From JADZAI01 sp046348585 (GTDB lineage Bacteria > Pseudomonadota > Alphaproteobacteria > Micropepsales > Micropepsaceae), in assembly GCA_046348585.1 (NCBI GenBank), contig JAXMDZ010000001.1, positions 62,001-126,000 of the forward strand: 64,000 nucleotides of DNA. The letters run 5' to 3'. Both the position numbers and the translations under genes were made by a program. The notes beneath the pieces are model-generated. The model was not told where the DNA came from, made no database searches, and saw only the letters and a program-made list of their open reading frames with translations. Positions 28,296-37,294 of this stretch are shown here, piece by piece. Position 1 is the stretch's first letter. The number at the start of each line of letters is the position of its first letter.

Positions 28296-29149
28296 TGAAC
28301 CGCGCGACGCTGATCGGCGCGGGCGCGATCGCGCTCTGGGCCTCGGCGGCGGCGCTGACGGCGATGGCGGGGGAGACCCCGCCATTTCTGCTTCTGGCGG
28401 CGAGCTTCGCGGTGGCGACGCTGGTCGGCTTCGGCTTCATCGCGCTGCGCGGCCGGCCGCTCGCCGCCGCCTTCTCGCGCTCGGGGCGCGCCTGGGCGGT
28501 CGGCGTCTATGGCCTCTTCGGCTTCCACGCCGCCTATTACGTCGCGCTCACCTCCGCGCCGGTCGCGACCGCCAATCTCATCAACTATCTCTGGCCGCTG
28601 CTCCTCGTCGTCTTCACCGGCCTCGGGCGGCGGCGCCGCCGCATCGCGCCGCTCGCGGGCGCGGCGCTCGGCTTTGCGGGCGTCGGCTCGCTCGCCTTCG
28701 CCGGCGGCCTTGCGACGCTGAGCGCCGGCGAGGCGCTCGGCTATGGCGCCGCCCTCGTCTCGGCCTTCGTCTGGGCGAGCTATTCGGCGCTCTCCGCCCG
28801 CCTCGCGCACGAGCCGACCGAGACGCTGACCGGCTATTGCCTGGCGACCGCGCTGCTGGCGCTGCCGGTCCATTTCGCGGTCGAGCCGCCGCACGCCTTC
28901 GCCTTCGACCGCGGGCTTCTGGCCGTCCTCGCCCTCGGCCTCGGCCCGATGGGGGCCGCCTTCTTCCTCTGGGACCATGGCCTCAAGCGCGGCGACGCGG
29001 CGCTGCTCGGCGCGCTCTCCTATGCCGCGCCGGTCGCCTCGACCGCCCTGCTCGTCGCCTTCGGCCTCGCGCCGCTCTCCCCGCTCCTCGCCCTCGCGGC
29101 GGCGCTGGTCACGCTCGGGGCCGTGGTCGCGGCGCGCGCCAAGTGGTGA
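28295..29149 (+). CDS. DMT-superfamily EamA-type transporter
   Basis: 284 residues with about ten membrane helices in two EamA repeats: the first ends near NLINYLWPLLLVVFTGL and the second near the DAALLGALSYAAPVASTALLV segment, both carrying the usual 'YxxPV/L' end. Such proteins export amino acids, purines or other metabolites, or import them. Its start overlaps the phaB stop, so it is probably co-expressed, but no metabolic link is evident. Confidence 0.85.
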   Translation: MNRATLIGAGAIALWASAAALTAMAGETPPFLLLAASFAVATLVGFGFIALRGRPLAAAFSRSGRAWAVGVYGLFGFHAAYYVALTSAPVATANLINYLWPLLLVVFTGLGRRRRRIAPLAGAALGFAGVGSLAFAGGLATLSAGEALGYGAALVSAFVWASYSALSARLAHEPTETLTGYCLATALLALPVHFAVEPPHAFAFDRGLLAVLALGLGPMGAAFFLWDHGLKRGDAALLGALSYAAPVASTALLVAFGLAPLSPLLALAAALVTLGAVVAARAKW

Positions 29150-29235
29150 GGGCGCTCGCGTTTCTTTGAACGCGCCGCCCGTTGCCCCGGCACCGCCGCC
29201 CGCGCATCGTCGCGCGGCGTTTCCGGGGGACGTTC

Positions 29236-29883
29236 ATGCTCACCATCTATGCCGCCACCAACATGCCGCCCTTCCTCATCGGTGCGGTGCGCGACCTGCG
29301 CGCCGTCTGGGCGGCGGAGGAACTGGGCCTGCCCTACCGGCTGCACTGGCTCGACGTGCGGGCGGGCGAACAGCGCGCCGACTGGTATCGCGCCCTCAAT
29401 CCCTTCGCCAAGGTTCCCGCCCTCGACGACGGCGGCGTCCACGTCTTCGAGTCGGCGGCGATCGTCTGCCACATGGCCGACAAGGCCCGCCGCCTCATCC
29501 CCGCCCCCGGCACGCCCGAACGCGCCGCGCACGACCAGTGGCTGTTCGCGGCGCTCAACACGGTCGAGCCGCCGGTCTTCCAGGTCTTCGTGCACGACTT
29601 CGCCTATGGCGGGCTGGACGGGGCCGCCGCCTTTCGCGCCCGCGCCGTCGAGACCGCGCGCGACCGCCTCGCCTCGCTCGACGCGGTGCTGGCGACGCGC
29701 GCCCATGTCGCGGGCGAGGATTTCGCCGCCGCCGACATCGTGATGACCCATGTCCTCGCCTTCGTCCGCGACGAGGCCTTGCTTGGGGGCCTGCCCCACC
29801 TCACGGCCTATCGCGCGCGCTGCATGGCGCGTCCCGCCTATCGGCGGGCGCTGGCGATCCAGACCGAAGGCAAACCCGCCTGA
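29236..29883 (+). CDS. Glutathione S-transferase family protein
   Basis: 215 residues from the ATG at 29236, with GGGGGA seven bases upstream; an in-frame start 18 codons earlier is unlikely. Thioredoxin-like N-domain (about 2-80) with NPFAKVPALDDGGVHVFESAAIV, which contains the cis-Pro and the Glu-Ser that bind the glutathione gamma-glutamyl group. The all-helical C-domain has FAAADIVMTHVLAF, with the capping Asp. Probable role in conjugation or peroxide detoxification in the cytosol; substrate unknown. The stop faces the cupin gene 7 bases away. The glyoxalase II gene nearby also uses glutathione. Confidence 0.88.
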   Translation: MLTIYAATNMPPFLIGAVRDLRAVWAAEELGLPYRLHWLDVRAGEQRADWYRALNPFAKVPALDDGGVHVFESAAIVCHMADKARRLIPAPGTPERAAHDQWLFAALNTVEPPVFQVFVHDFAYGGLDGAAAFRARAVETARDRLASLDAVLATRAHVAGEDFAAADIVMTHVLAFVRDEALLGGLPHLTAYRARCMARPAYRRALAIQTEGKPA

Positions 29884-29890
29884 CCGAGCG

Positions 29891-30307
29891 CTAACCCGGC
29901 CGCCAGCCGGGCGGGGCCATCTCGAAGCCGGCGAAATCGAAGCCGGGCGCGACCGTACAGCCGGCGAGCGTCCAGTCGCCGAGCGGCGTCGCCGCCTGCC
30001 AGGCCCCGGCCGGCACGACGATCTGCGGCCGCTCGCCCGCCGCGAGATCGCTGCCCAGACGGTGCGCGGCGACGCTGCGCCCGTCGGCGCTGATCTCCAG
30101 CGCCAGCGGCCCTCCGGCGTAGAAATGCCAGACCTCGGCGGCATCGACCCGGTGCCAGCGGCTGACCTCGCCCGCCCGCAGCAGGTAATAGATCGCCGTC
30201 GACGCCCCGCGCCCGCCGCTCGCCGCGTCGCGGAAGGTTTCGCGGAAAACGCCGCCTTCGGGATGGGGCTGAAGCGCGAGCAGGCGGACGATCTCGTCCG
30301 CCGTCAC
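29891..30307 (-). CDS. Cupin DUF985 protein
   Basis: 138 residues starting with GTG at 30307, which overlaps the gloB stop by four bases (GTGA), so it is probably translated by coupling. Cupin_5 (DUF985) signature: LALQPHPEGGVFRETF, STAIYYLLRAGEVSRWHRVDAAEVWHFYAGGPL with the metal-type His/Glu set, and IVVPAGAWQAA. A single small beta-barrel domain. Biochemical function is not established. The gene order with glyoxalase II suggests aldehyde or sugar metabolism, without proof. Confidence 0.85.
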   Translation of the reverse strand: MTADEIVRLLALQPHPEGGVFRETFRDAASGGRGASTAIYYLLRAGEVSRWHRVDAAEVWHFYAGGPLALEISADGRSVAAHRLGSDLAAGERPQIVVPAGAWQAATPLGDWTLAGCTVAPGFDFAGFEMAPPGWRPG

Positions 30308-31029
30308 CTGAAATTGTCCTTGGCGGTGCGCCGCGCGCCCAGTTCGGCGGCCGTCGCGGCGCGCATGAAGGGATTGGTGTCGCGCTCCTGCGCGATGGTC
30401 GAGGGCACCGTCGGACGGCCCGCGGCGCGCATCTCCAGCACCTCGCTCATGCGCCGCATCAGCGCGGCGTTGCCGGGTTCGACGCTCAGCGCGAAGCGGC
30501 CGTTCGATTCGGTGTATTCGTGCGCGCAATAGACGCGCGTCTCGCCGGGCAGCGTCTCCAGCTTGCGCATCGCCGCGAACATGTCGGTGGGCGTCCCCTC
30601 GAACAGCCGCCCGCAGCCCATCACGAACAGCGTGTCGCCGGTGAAGACCGCCTCGGACCCCGCGAACCAATAGGCGATATGCCCGGCCGTATGGGCGGGC
30701 ACGTCGAAGACCTGGGCGGTCTCGGACCCGAAGGCGACGCGGTCGCCCTCGCCGACCGCCTTGTCGAGGCCCGGAATGCGGGCCGCTTCCGCCTTCGGTC
30801 CGACGATCTCGGCCCCCGTCGCCTCCTTCAGCGCCAGATTGCCGCCGGTATGGTCGAGGTGATGATGGGTGTTGAGGATATGGGTGAGACGCCAGCCCCG
30901 CTCCTCCAGCGCCTTCAGCACCGGCCCCGCCTCGGCCGGATCGACGACGCCGGTCGCGCCGGTCGCCGGGTCGTGGATCAGATAGATGTAATTGTCGCTC
31001 AGGCAGGGAATAAGGTCGATCGTCAGCAT
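30304..31029 (-). CDS. gloB: Hydroxyacylglutathione hydrolase (glyoxalase II)
   Basis: 241 residues. Cleaves S-D-lactoylglutathione to D-lactate and glutathione. Metallo-beta-lactamase fold with THHHLDHTGGN (metal site), AHTAGHIAYW, FTGDTLFVMGCGRLFEGTP and YCAHEYTESNGRFAL, each in the order of glyoxalase II, and a C-terminal helical part with RDTNPFMRA (glutathione-binding). Cytosolic. The FAD-linked D-2-hydroxyacid oxidase at 7.4 kb could use the lactate formed. Upstream, 74 bases separate it from the divergent methyltransferase gene. Confidence 0.94.
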   Translation of the reverse strand: MLTIDLIPCLSDNYIYLIHDPATGATGVVDPAEAGPVLKALEERGWRLTHILNTHHHLDHTGGNLALKEATGAEIVGPKAEAARIPGLDKAVGEGDRVAFGSETAQVFDVPAHTAGHIAYWFAGSEAVFTGDTLFVMGCGRLFEGTPTDMFAAMRKLETLPGETRVYCAHEYTESNGRFALSVEPGNAALMRRMSEVLEMRAAGRPTVPSTIAQERDTNPFMRAATAAELGARRTAKDNFR

Positions 31030-31103
31030 GGCGGTCTCCGGGGGTCCGGCACTCTAGCGGAGCGCCGCGGCTGAGGTAACCTCCGGCGACGCAAGGAAGC
31101 GAC

Positions 31104-31847
31104 ATGCGCGCCGAAATCGCAGAATACCGCGCCTTCTACGATTCCCGTCTCGGGACGATCGCCCGCCGCCTGGTGCGACGGCGGCTGCGGCAGATCTGGC
31201 CAGACGTGCGCGGGCTGACCCTGTTGGGCCTCGGCTACGCGACGCCCTATCTCGCGCCTTTCGTCGACGAGGCGGCGGCGGTGGTCGCCGTGATGCCGGC
31301 CGAACAGGGGGCGGTGGCCTGGCCGCGCCGCGGGCCGAACCGCGTCGCGCTCGCCGACGACACCAACCTGCCCTTCGCCGACGGGGCGCTCGACCGCGTG
31401 GTGATGATCCACGCCCTGGAGACCAGCGACGCCTGGCGCACGCTGCTGCGCCAGGTCTGGCGGGCGCTGAAACCCGACGGCCGCCTCATCGTCGTCGTCC
31501 CCAACCGGCGCGGCCTGTGGGCGGCGTTCGGCGACACGCCCTACGCCCACGGCCACGCCTATACCCGCTTTCAGCTCGAACGCCTGCTGGGCGAAGCGAT
31601 GTTCGCGCCCGAACGCTGGGAGCAGGCGCTCTACGGCCCGCCCTCGCGCCTCAGCTATGTGATGCGCACCGGCCGCGCCTGGGAGCGGCTCGGCCGCGTC
31701 CTCTATCCCGGCCTTCCCGGCGTGCTGATCGTCGAGGCGACGAAGGCGATGTACGCCCCGGCCGGCGGCGCGCAGGCGCAGGCCGTCCGCCGCCCGGCCG
31801 CCGCCCCCGCCGTCGCCGCCTCCACCGGCATGTCGGCAAATTCATGA
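31104..31847 (+). CDS. Class I SAM-dependent methyltransferase
   Basis: 247 residues. Methyltransf_11-like: LTLLGLGYATPYLAPFV (motif I, Gly-rich), ADDTNLPFADGALDRVVMIHALET (motifs II-III) and WRALKPDGRLIVVVPNRRGLWAAFGDTPYAHGH. The N-terminal AEYRAFYDSRLG and the final WERLGRVLYPGLPGVLIVEATKAMYAP are shared with alphaproteobacterial proteins kept next to gloB. Ends in a low-complexity Ala/Pro tail. Substrate unknown. The start has AAGGAAG eight bases upstream. Confidence 0.88.
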   Translation: MRAEIAEYRAFYDSRLGTIARRLVRRRLRQIWPDVRGLTLLGLGYATPYLAPFVDEAAAVVAVMPAEQGAVAWPRRGPNRVALADDTNLPFADGALDRVVMIHALETSDAWRTLLRQVWRALKPDGRLIVVVPNRRGLWAAFGDTPYAHGHAYTRFQLERLLGEAMFAPERWEQALYGPPSRLSYVMRTGRAWERLGRVLYPGLPGVLIVEATKAMYAPAGGAQAQAVRRPAAAPAVAASTGMSANS

Positions 31848-32012
31848 GAACGATTTCACCTGCCGGACATCGGCCCGCAAGCTGACCGGGACCAATGTCC
31901 CGCTCGCCGACGGCAGCGGCCGCCGGCAGGTCGTCAAGGCCACGCCACCCAGAACGTCCAACCAACGTCCATCCGGGCGACGCGCGCCTCAACTCATTGA
32001 GGAAGTGCATCC

Positions 32013-32303
32013 ATGAAGCCGTTCATCGTCTCCGCCGCCGCGCTGTTCATCTTCGGCGCCTCCGCCTTCGCCGCCTCGCCGCCCGCCTCGGGCGGCGGCG
32101 GCATGGCCGAGAGCGCCGTGGCGACCGAGACCTGCATCGAACTCGACGCCAAGTTCGAGGAAGCCGCCAAGAAGCACGCGACGAGCAGCCATCTCGCCGA
32201 GGCCAAGGAGAAGGCCGCCAAGGGCAAGACCGCCTGCGCGGCCGGCAAGACCGCCGACGGCATCGCCGACTACAAGGAGGCGCTGAAGCTGCTCGGCGAA
32301 TGA
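32013..32303 (+). CDS. Small exported helical protein
   Basis: 96 residues. Signal peptide about 1-20 (MKPFIVSAAALFIFGASAFA). The mature part is Ala/Lys/Glu-rich and helical: CIELDAKFEEAAKKHATSSHLAEAKEKAAKGKTACAAGKTADGIADYKEALKLLGE, split by two Cys (about 44 and 74) that may pair in the periplasm. The pattern resembles small uncharacterised proteins of Rhizobiales and relatives. GAGGAAG lies eight bases before the ATG. A stable hairpin follows directly. Function unknown. Confidence 0.72.
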   Translation: MKPFIVSAAALFIFGASAFAASPPASGGGGMAESAVATETCIELDAKFEEAAKKHATSSHLAEAKEKAAKGKTACAAGKTADGIADYKEALKLLGE

Positions 32304-32310
32304 CGCCGGC

Positions 32311-32343
32311 GGAGCCGCCGCCGCCCCAGGCCGCGGCGGCTCC
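32311..32343. terminator. Terminator-like hairpin between convergent genes
   Basis: A perfect 11-base inverted repeat (arms 32311-32321 and 32333-32343, loop of 11) fills the gap between the stop of the small exported protein and the stop of metW. It is GC-only in the stem and has no T tract on the plus side. The location between convergent ends favours a two-way terminator. Confidence 0.55.
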
Positions 32344-32949
32344 CTATTTCGCGGCGATCAGGAAGATCGCCTGCTCGGCGAGCAGATTGGCGAAGGCCGA
32401 GGCCGGACTGACGTCGCTCGCCCGCTCGCCCCTCAAGGCCACCGCCCGCTCGACCGCGAGGCCAAGCTCGCCCGCCAGCGCCGCGAAGTCGCGGATCGAG
32501 CACATGTGGATATTGGGCGTGTCGTGCCAGGCGTGCGGCAGCGCCCGCGTCACCGGCATCCGCCCGCCCAGCAGAAGCTGCAGCCGCATCCGCCAATGGG
32601 CGAAGTTCGGCATCGAGACGATGCCGCGCCCGCCGATCCGCGCGATCTGTTCCAGCACGGCGCGCGGCTGGCGCGTCGCCTGGATGGTCTGGCTGAGGAT
32701 CACATAGTCGAAGGCGCCGCTCGGATAGTCCGCGAGATCGCTGTCGGCGTCGCCCTGCACCACCGCGAGACCGTGGGCGACGCAGGCATTCACCCCCGCC
32801 TGGCTCAGTTCGATGCCGCGCGCATCCACGCCCCTGGTCTCGGCCAGATGCTTCAGCAGCGCCCCGTCGCCGCAGCCGACGTCGAGCACGCGGCTGCCGT
32901 CCGCCACCATGCCGGCGATGATGCCGAGATCGACGCGCAGATTGTCCAT
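32344..32949 (-). CDS. metW: Methionine biosynthesis protein MetW
   Basis: 201 residues, SAM-methyltransferase-like fold. Motif I VLDVGCGDGALLKHL at about 20-34, then ARGIELSQAGVNACVAHGLAVVQGDADSDLADYP and FDYVILSQTIQATRQPRAVLEQI, which are MetW marks. MetW acts with MetX in homoserine acylation. metX ends two bases upstream on the same strand, forming the metXW operon. Confidence 0.93.
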   Translation of the reverse strand: MDNLRVDLGIIAGMVADGSRVLDVGCGDGALLKHLAETRGVDARGIELSQAGVNACVAHGLAVVQGDADSDLADYPSGAFDYVILSQTIQATRQPRAVLEQIARIGGRGIVSMPNFAHWRMRLQLLLGGRMPVTRALPHAWHDTPNIHMCSIRDFAALAGELGLAVERAVALRGERASDVSPASAFANLLAEQAIFLIAAK

Positions 32950-32951
32950 GT

Positions 32952-34127
32952 TCAGCCGCCGGCCTTCAGGCCGCGATGGGCGGCGGCGGCGGCGATGAAG
33001 CCGCGGAAGATCGCGTGCATCTCCGGCACGTCCAGCAGGAAGGCGTCATGGCCCTTGTCGGTGTCGAACTCGACGAAGCTGACATTGGCGGCGACGGCGT
33101 TGAGGGCATGGACGATGCGCTTGGATTCGACCGTCGGGAACAGCCAGTCGCTGGTGAACGAAGCGACGCAGACCCGCGCCTTCAGCCTCTGGAAGGCGCG
33201 CGCGAGCTGGCCGCCGTGATCGGCCGCGAGATCGAAATAGTCCATCGCCCGCGTGATGTAGAGATAGGAGTTCGCGTCGAAGCGCTCGACGAAGCTGCGC
33301 CCCTGATGGCGCAGATAGGATTCCACCTGGAAGTCGGCGTCGAAGGCGTAGGAGATCGTCTGGCGGTCCTGTAGCGAGCGGCCGAATTTGCGCTGCAGCG
33401 CCGCCTCCGACAGATAGGTGATATGCGCCGCCATGCGGGCGACCGCGAGGCCCTTGGAGGGAAACGCCCCTGCGCTCAGATAATCGCCGCCGCGCCAGTC
33501 GGGATCGGCCATCACCGCCTGGCGGCCGACCTCGTGGAAGGCGATGTTCTGCGCCGAGTGCTTGGCGGCGGTGGCGATCGGAATGGCCGAGACGACGCGC
33601 TCAGGGTAGCTCGCCATCCACTCCAGCACCTGCATGCCGCCCATCGAGCCGCCGGCGACGCAAAGGAGTTCGGCGATCCCCAGATGGTCGACCAGCAGCG
33701 CCTGGGCGCGCACCATGTCGCGGATGGTGATGACCGGAAAGGCGAGGCCGTAGGGCTTGCCGGTCGCCGGGTCGATGTCGGTCGGCCCGGTCGTCCCCAT
33801 GCAGCCGCCCACCACATTGGCGCAGATCACGAAGAAGCGGTCGGTGTCGAACGGCCGCCCCGGTCCGACCATCAGCTCCCACCAGCCGGGCTTGCCGGTC
33901 AGCGGGTTGGTGCTGGCGACGTGCTGGTCGCCGGTCAGGGCGTGGCAGACGAGGATCGCGTTCGACTTCGCCGCGTCGAGCGTGCCGTAGGTGGCGTAGG
34001 CGATGGTCAGCTCGTCCAGCGCCTGCCCCGATTCCAGCACCAGCGCCCGCGGCCCGGCGAGACGCAGCGTCTCCAGGCGCGCGGGCGGCGCGGCAATTCC
34101 GGTCAGGGTCTCGGCGGCGGCTGACAT
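32952..34127 (-). CDS. metX: Homoserine O-acetyltransferase (or succinyltransferase) MetX
   Basis: 391 residues, alpha/beta hydrolase fold. Activates homoserine with an acyl-CoA for methionine synthesis. The nucleophile Ser is in CVAGGSMGGMQ, the early oxyanion segment is CHALTGDQH, and the acid and base are in DWLFPT and DTDKGHDAFLL near the C-terminus. NVVGGCMGTTGPTDIDPATG is diagnostic of MetX. MetX paired with MetW may use succinyl-CoA; the acyl donor cannot be settled here. About 100 bases separate the start from hisC, and no SAM-II-type riboswitch was found there. Confidence 0.94.
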   Translation of the reverse strand: MSAAAETLTGIAAPPARLETLRLAGPRALVLESGQALDELTIAYATYGTLDAAKSNAILVCHALTGDQHVASTNPLTGKPGWWELMVGPGRPFDTDRFFVICANVVGGCMGTTGPTDIDPATGKPYGLAFPVITIRDMVRAQALLVDHLGIAELLCVAGGSMGGMQVLEWMASYPERVVSAIPIATAAKHSAQNIAFHEVGRQAVMADPDWRGGDYLSAGAFPSKGLAVARMAAHITYLSEAALQRKFGRSLQDRQTISYAFDADFQVESYLRHQGRSFVERFDANSYLYITRAMDYFDLAADHGGQLARAFQRLKARVCVASFTSDWLFPTVESKRIVHALNAVAANVSFVEFDTDKGHDAFLLDVPEMHAIFRGFIAAAAAHRGLKAGG

Positions 34128-34226
34128 GAAGCCGCAAGTGGGGTCTCGCGGGGGGCGCTGTCAATGTCCCCAAGGCCGCCCGCGGGGCTGGCCTTGCCAC
34201 CCCGCCCCCGCTAAGACACCCGCGCC

Positions 34227-35324
34227 ATGGCCAGCCCGACCCCCGTCCCCGGACTTCTTGAGATCGACCCCTATGTCGGCGGCCGCGCCGCCGCGCCGGG
34301 CGCGCACCGGATCTTCAAGCTCTCGTCCAACGAGTCGCCGCTGGGCGCGAGCCCCAGGGCCGCCGCCGCCTATGCCGAAGCGGCCGCCAAACTCGCGGTC
34401 TATCCCGAGGGGTCCTCGTCGGTGCTGCGCGAGGCGGTCGCCGAACTCTACGGCCTCAACCCCGCCCGCATCGTCTGCGGCAACGGCTCGGACGAGCTGC
34501 TGCACCTCATCGCCCAGTGCTATTGCCGGCCGGGCGACGAGGTCCTCTTCTCCGAGCACGGCTTCCTCGTCTATCCGATCGCCGCCCGCGCCGCCTCGGC
34601 GATCCCGGTGACCGCGCCGGAGACGGATTTCACCGCCTCGGTCGATGCGCTGATCGCCCGCCTGACGGCGAAGACCCGCCTCGTCTTCATCGCCAACCCG
34701 AACAACCCGACCGGCACCTATCTGCCGGTCAGCGAAGTGCGCCGCCTGCACGCGGCGCTGGGGCCGGAAACGGTGCTGGTGCTCGACGCCGCCTATGCCG
34801 AGTTCGTGCGCCGCAACGACTACGAATCCGGCATCGAGCTGGTGGCGACCAGCGAGAACGTCGTCATGACCCGCACGCTTTCCAAGGTCTATGGCCTGGC
34901 GGGCCTGCGGGTCGGCTGGGCCTATTGCCCGGAAGGCATCGCCGACGTGCTCAACCGCGCGCGCGGTCCCTTCAACGTCTCGATCCCGGCGCAACATGCG
35001 GGCGCGGCGGCGATCCGCGACCGCGCCTTCACCGAGGCGGCGATCGAGCACAACGCCGTCTGGCTCGCCTTCCTCACCGCCGAGATCGCCAAGCTCGGCC
35101 TCGCCGTGACGCCCAGCGTCGGCAATTTCGTGCTCGTCCATTTCCCGAACGCGCCCGGCCGCAGCGCCCGCGACGCCGACGCCTATCTGATGGCGCGCGG
35201 CCTCATCGTGCGCGGCGTCGGCAATTACGGCCTGCCGGACGCGCTGCGCATCTCGGTCGGCACGGAGGAGGCGAACCGCCTCGTCGTCGCGGCGCTCGCC
35301 GATTTCCTGAAAGGCGCGCCGTGA
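34227..35324 (+). CDS. hisC: Histidinol-phosphate aminotransferase
   Basis: 365 residues, fold-type I PLP enzyme. PLP Lys at 220 in TRTLSKVYGLAGLRVGW; the N-terminal KLSSNESPLGASP at 31-43; NPNNPTGTYLP at 157-167; DAAYAEF at 187-193; and the C-terminal RISVGTEEAN. In Alphaproteobacteria this position, directly before tyrC, often goes with a HisC that also handles aromatic amino acids (tyrosine/phenylalanine). The tyrC GTG overlaps its TGA by four bases, so the two are coupled. Confidence 0.92.
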   Translation: MASPTPVPGLLEIDPYVGGRAAAPGAHRIFKLSSNESPLGASPRAAAAYAEAAAKLAVYPEGSSSVLREAVAELYGLNPARIVCGNGSDELLHLIAQCYCRPGDEVLFSEHGFLVYPIAARAASAIPVTAPETDFTASVDALIARLTAKTRLVFIANPNNPTGTYLPVSEVRRLHAALGPETVLVLDAAYAEFVRRNDYESGIELVATSENVVMTRTLSKVYGLAGLRVGWAYCPEGIADVLNRARGPFNVSIPAQHAGAAAIRDRAFTEAAIEHNAVWLAFLTAEIAKLGLAVTPSVGNFVLVHFPNAPGRSARDADAYLMARGLIVRGVGNYGLPDALRISVGTEEANRLVVAALADFLKGAP

Positions 35325-36244
35325 GCGCCCCGCAGAATTTCGGCCGCATCGCCCTCATCGGCATCGGCCTGATCGGCTCCTCGATCGCCCACGCGGCGCG
35401 GCGGGCGGGCTGCGTCGCGCATATCGCGGGCTATTCGCGCTCCGAGGCCAGCCGCGCGGCGGCGGCGCGGATCGGCTTCTGCGACAGCCTGCACGACGAC
35501 ATGGCGGCCTGCGCGAAGGACGCCGACATCGTCGTCCTCTGCCTGCCGGTCGGGGCGCTCGGCGAGGCGGCGGCAACGATCGCCCCGGCGCTGAAGCCGG
35601 GGGCGATCCTCACCGATGTCGGCTCGGTCAAGACGGCGGTGATCCGCGACGCCGGACCGCATGTGCCGGACGGCGTCCATTTCATTCCCGGCCATCCGAT
35701 CGCCGGCACCGAGCAATCGGGGCCGGAGAGCGGCTTCGCCACGCTCTTCGACAATCGCTGGTGCATCCTCACCCCGCCGCCCGGCACGGACGAAGCGGCG
35801 GTCGCGACCCTCACCGCCTTCTGGACGGCGCTCGGCTCGAAGGTCGAGGCGATGGACCCGCGCCACCACGATCTGGTGCTCGGCATCACCTCCCATGTGC
35901 CGCACCTCATCGCCTACAACATCGTCGGCACCGCCGCCGACCTTGAGGAAGTCACCCAGTCCGAGGTCATCAAGTTCTCGGCCGGCGGCTTCCGCGACTT
36001 CACCCGCATCGCCGCCTCCGATCCGACGATGTGGCGCGACGTGTTCCTGAACAACCGCGAGGCGGTGCTGGAGATCCTCCAGCGCTTCACCGAAGACCTC
36101 ACCGCGCTGCAACGGGCGATCCGCTGGGGCGACGGCGATACGCTCTTCAAGCTGTTCGAGCGCACCCGCGCCATCCGCCGCCAGGTGATCGAGGCGGGCC
36201 AGGAATCGGCCGCGCCGAATTTCGGCCGCGACGCCAAGAAGTAA
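35321..36244 (+). CDS. tyrC: Prephenate/arogenate dehydrogenase
   Basis: 307 residues from GTG at 35321, overlapping the hisC stop. It oxidises and decarboxylates prephenate or arogenate towards tyrosine. NAD-binding GIGLIGSSIAHA at about 11-22; the catalytic His region HFIPGHPIAGTEQSGPESGF; HHDLVLGITSHVPHLIAYNIVG; and SAGGFRDFTRIAASDPTMWRDVFLNN, all standard for TyrA/TyrC. The aminotransferase upstream would do the other step. Start chosen for the coupling and for the motif starting within 10 residues. Confidence 0.93.
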   Translation: MSAPQNFGRIALIGIGLIGSSIAHAARRAGCVAHIAGYSRSEASRAAAARIGFCDSLHDDMAACAKDADIVVLCLPVGALGEAAATIAPALKPGAILTDVGSVKTAVIRDAGPHVPDGVHFIPGHPIAGTEQSGPESGFATLFDNRWCILTPPPGTDEAAVATLTAFWTALGSKVEAMDPRHHDLVLGITSHVPHLIAYNIVGTAADLEEVTQSEVIKFSAGGFRDFTRIAASDPTMWRDVFLNNREAVLEILQRFTEDLTALQRAIRWGDGDTLFKLFERTRAIRRQVIEAGQESAAPNFGRDAKK

Positions 36245-36256
36245 GGGCCGCGCCCG

Positions 36257-37294
36257 TCAGTCGAGCGGCGCGACCGCGCCGATCCCGAACGGCCCGAAGG
36301 CCGCGACGCCGTCCTTCAGCGTCAGCGCGATCGGCGCGCCGCCCGGCACTTCCGGCAGGGGCGGCATCCCGCCCGGCGGCGCGTCCAGCACCCCGGCCTT
36401 GACCAGCGCCTCGGCGAGCTTCGAGATCCCCGTCACCTTGAAATCGACATGGCCCTCGGGCCGCAGCGCCGCGTCGAGCCCCAGTTCGCCGAAGCCCTTG
36501 GCCGAGACGCCGCCCCAGTCGATGTCGAGCCGCGCCACTTCCAGCACCGTGCCGCCCGCCTGCATCGCCCGCGCCAGCCCGCCGATGTCCTCAAAGCCCG
36601 CGCCGCGCGAGAAGGCGGGCAGCGCCTTCGCCCAGATCGCCGCGCGGACCGCCGCGATCTTCGGCCCCAGCATCGGCGCGAAGCCGTCGCTGATCGTCAG
36701 CCGGTCGGCCGAGAAGGCGATCTGCCAGTCGTCGCCCGCCGCTTCCGAGGGCGCGCGGTCGGCGGCCCGCGCCGTCGAGCGCCCGTCGAACTGGAGCCGC
36801 CCGGCGTTGAACGAGAAATCCGCGCCGTCGATCCAGGTGCCGTCGGCGCGCACTTCGCGCAGCTCCATGTCGGCCTCCAGCACCACGCCCGCCCGGCTCG
36901 CCTTGACGCTCGCCAGCGCCGTCTCGGGGCGGAACTCGATCCATTCGGTGCGGCTCGCCTCGCGCAGCGCGAGCCGCACATGGCCGTCGGCCCGCACCAG
37001 CGCCTGCGTCGGCTTCCAGGGCAGCGCCTCGACGCGGAACTCGTCCGCCTCGAATTCGAGGCCGGGCGCGGCATAGGCGAGGCCCTTGATGTCGGCGGCG
37101 AGGCGGATCGGAAAGCCGCTCCATTCGACCGAGGCGTAGTCGAAGCGATGGCCTGCCGCCCGCTCCGCCGCGACCATGCGTTCGAAGCCCTCGCGGGCGG
37201 CGCCCATCGCGTAATACCAGAAGCCGGTATAGCCGCCGGCCGCCAGGACGATCAGCGCCAGAAGAACGATGTAGCGCCTGTTGCCCTTGCTCAT
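36257..37294 (-). CDS. DUF2125 envelope protein
   Basis: 345 residues. Start MSKGNRRYIVLLALIVLAAGGYTGFWYYA: one N-terminal membrane anchor, then a long extracytoplasmic part with repeated beta-strand pairs (RLAADIKGLAYAAPG, LEVARLDIDWGGVSAKGFGEL, HVDFKVTGISKLAEAL), the DUF2125 pattern. Role unknown; the repeated strand layout resembles AsmA-like lipid-transport proteins. The start overlaps the stop of the winged-helix gene by four bases (ATGA). Confidence 0.82.
   Translation of the reverse strand: MSKGNRRYIVLLALIVLAAGGYTGFWYYAMGAAREGFERMVAAERAAGHRFDYASVEWSGFPIRLAADIKGLAYAAPGLEFEADEFRVEALPWKPTQALVRADGHVRLALREASRTEWIEFRPETALASVKASRAGVVLEADMELREVRADGTWIDGADFSFNAGRLQFDGRSTARAADRAPSEAAGDDWQIAFSADRLTISDGFAPMLGPKIAAVRAAIWAKALPAFSRGAGFEDIGGLARAMQAGGTVLEVARLDIDWGGVSAKGFGELGLDAALRPEGHVDFKVTGISKLAEALVKAGVLDAPPGGMPPLPEVPGGAPIALTLKDGVAAFGPFGIGAVAPLD

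Noticed and set aside
34128..34226. SAM-II riboswitch upstream of metX
   Set aside because: Looked for because such elements precede metA/metX in Alphaproteobacteria, but the conserved pseudoknot segments are not in the 100-base gap.
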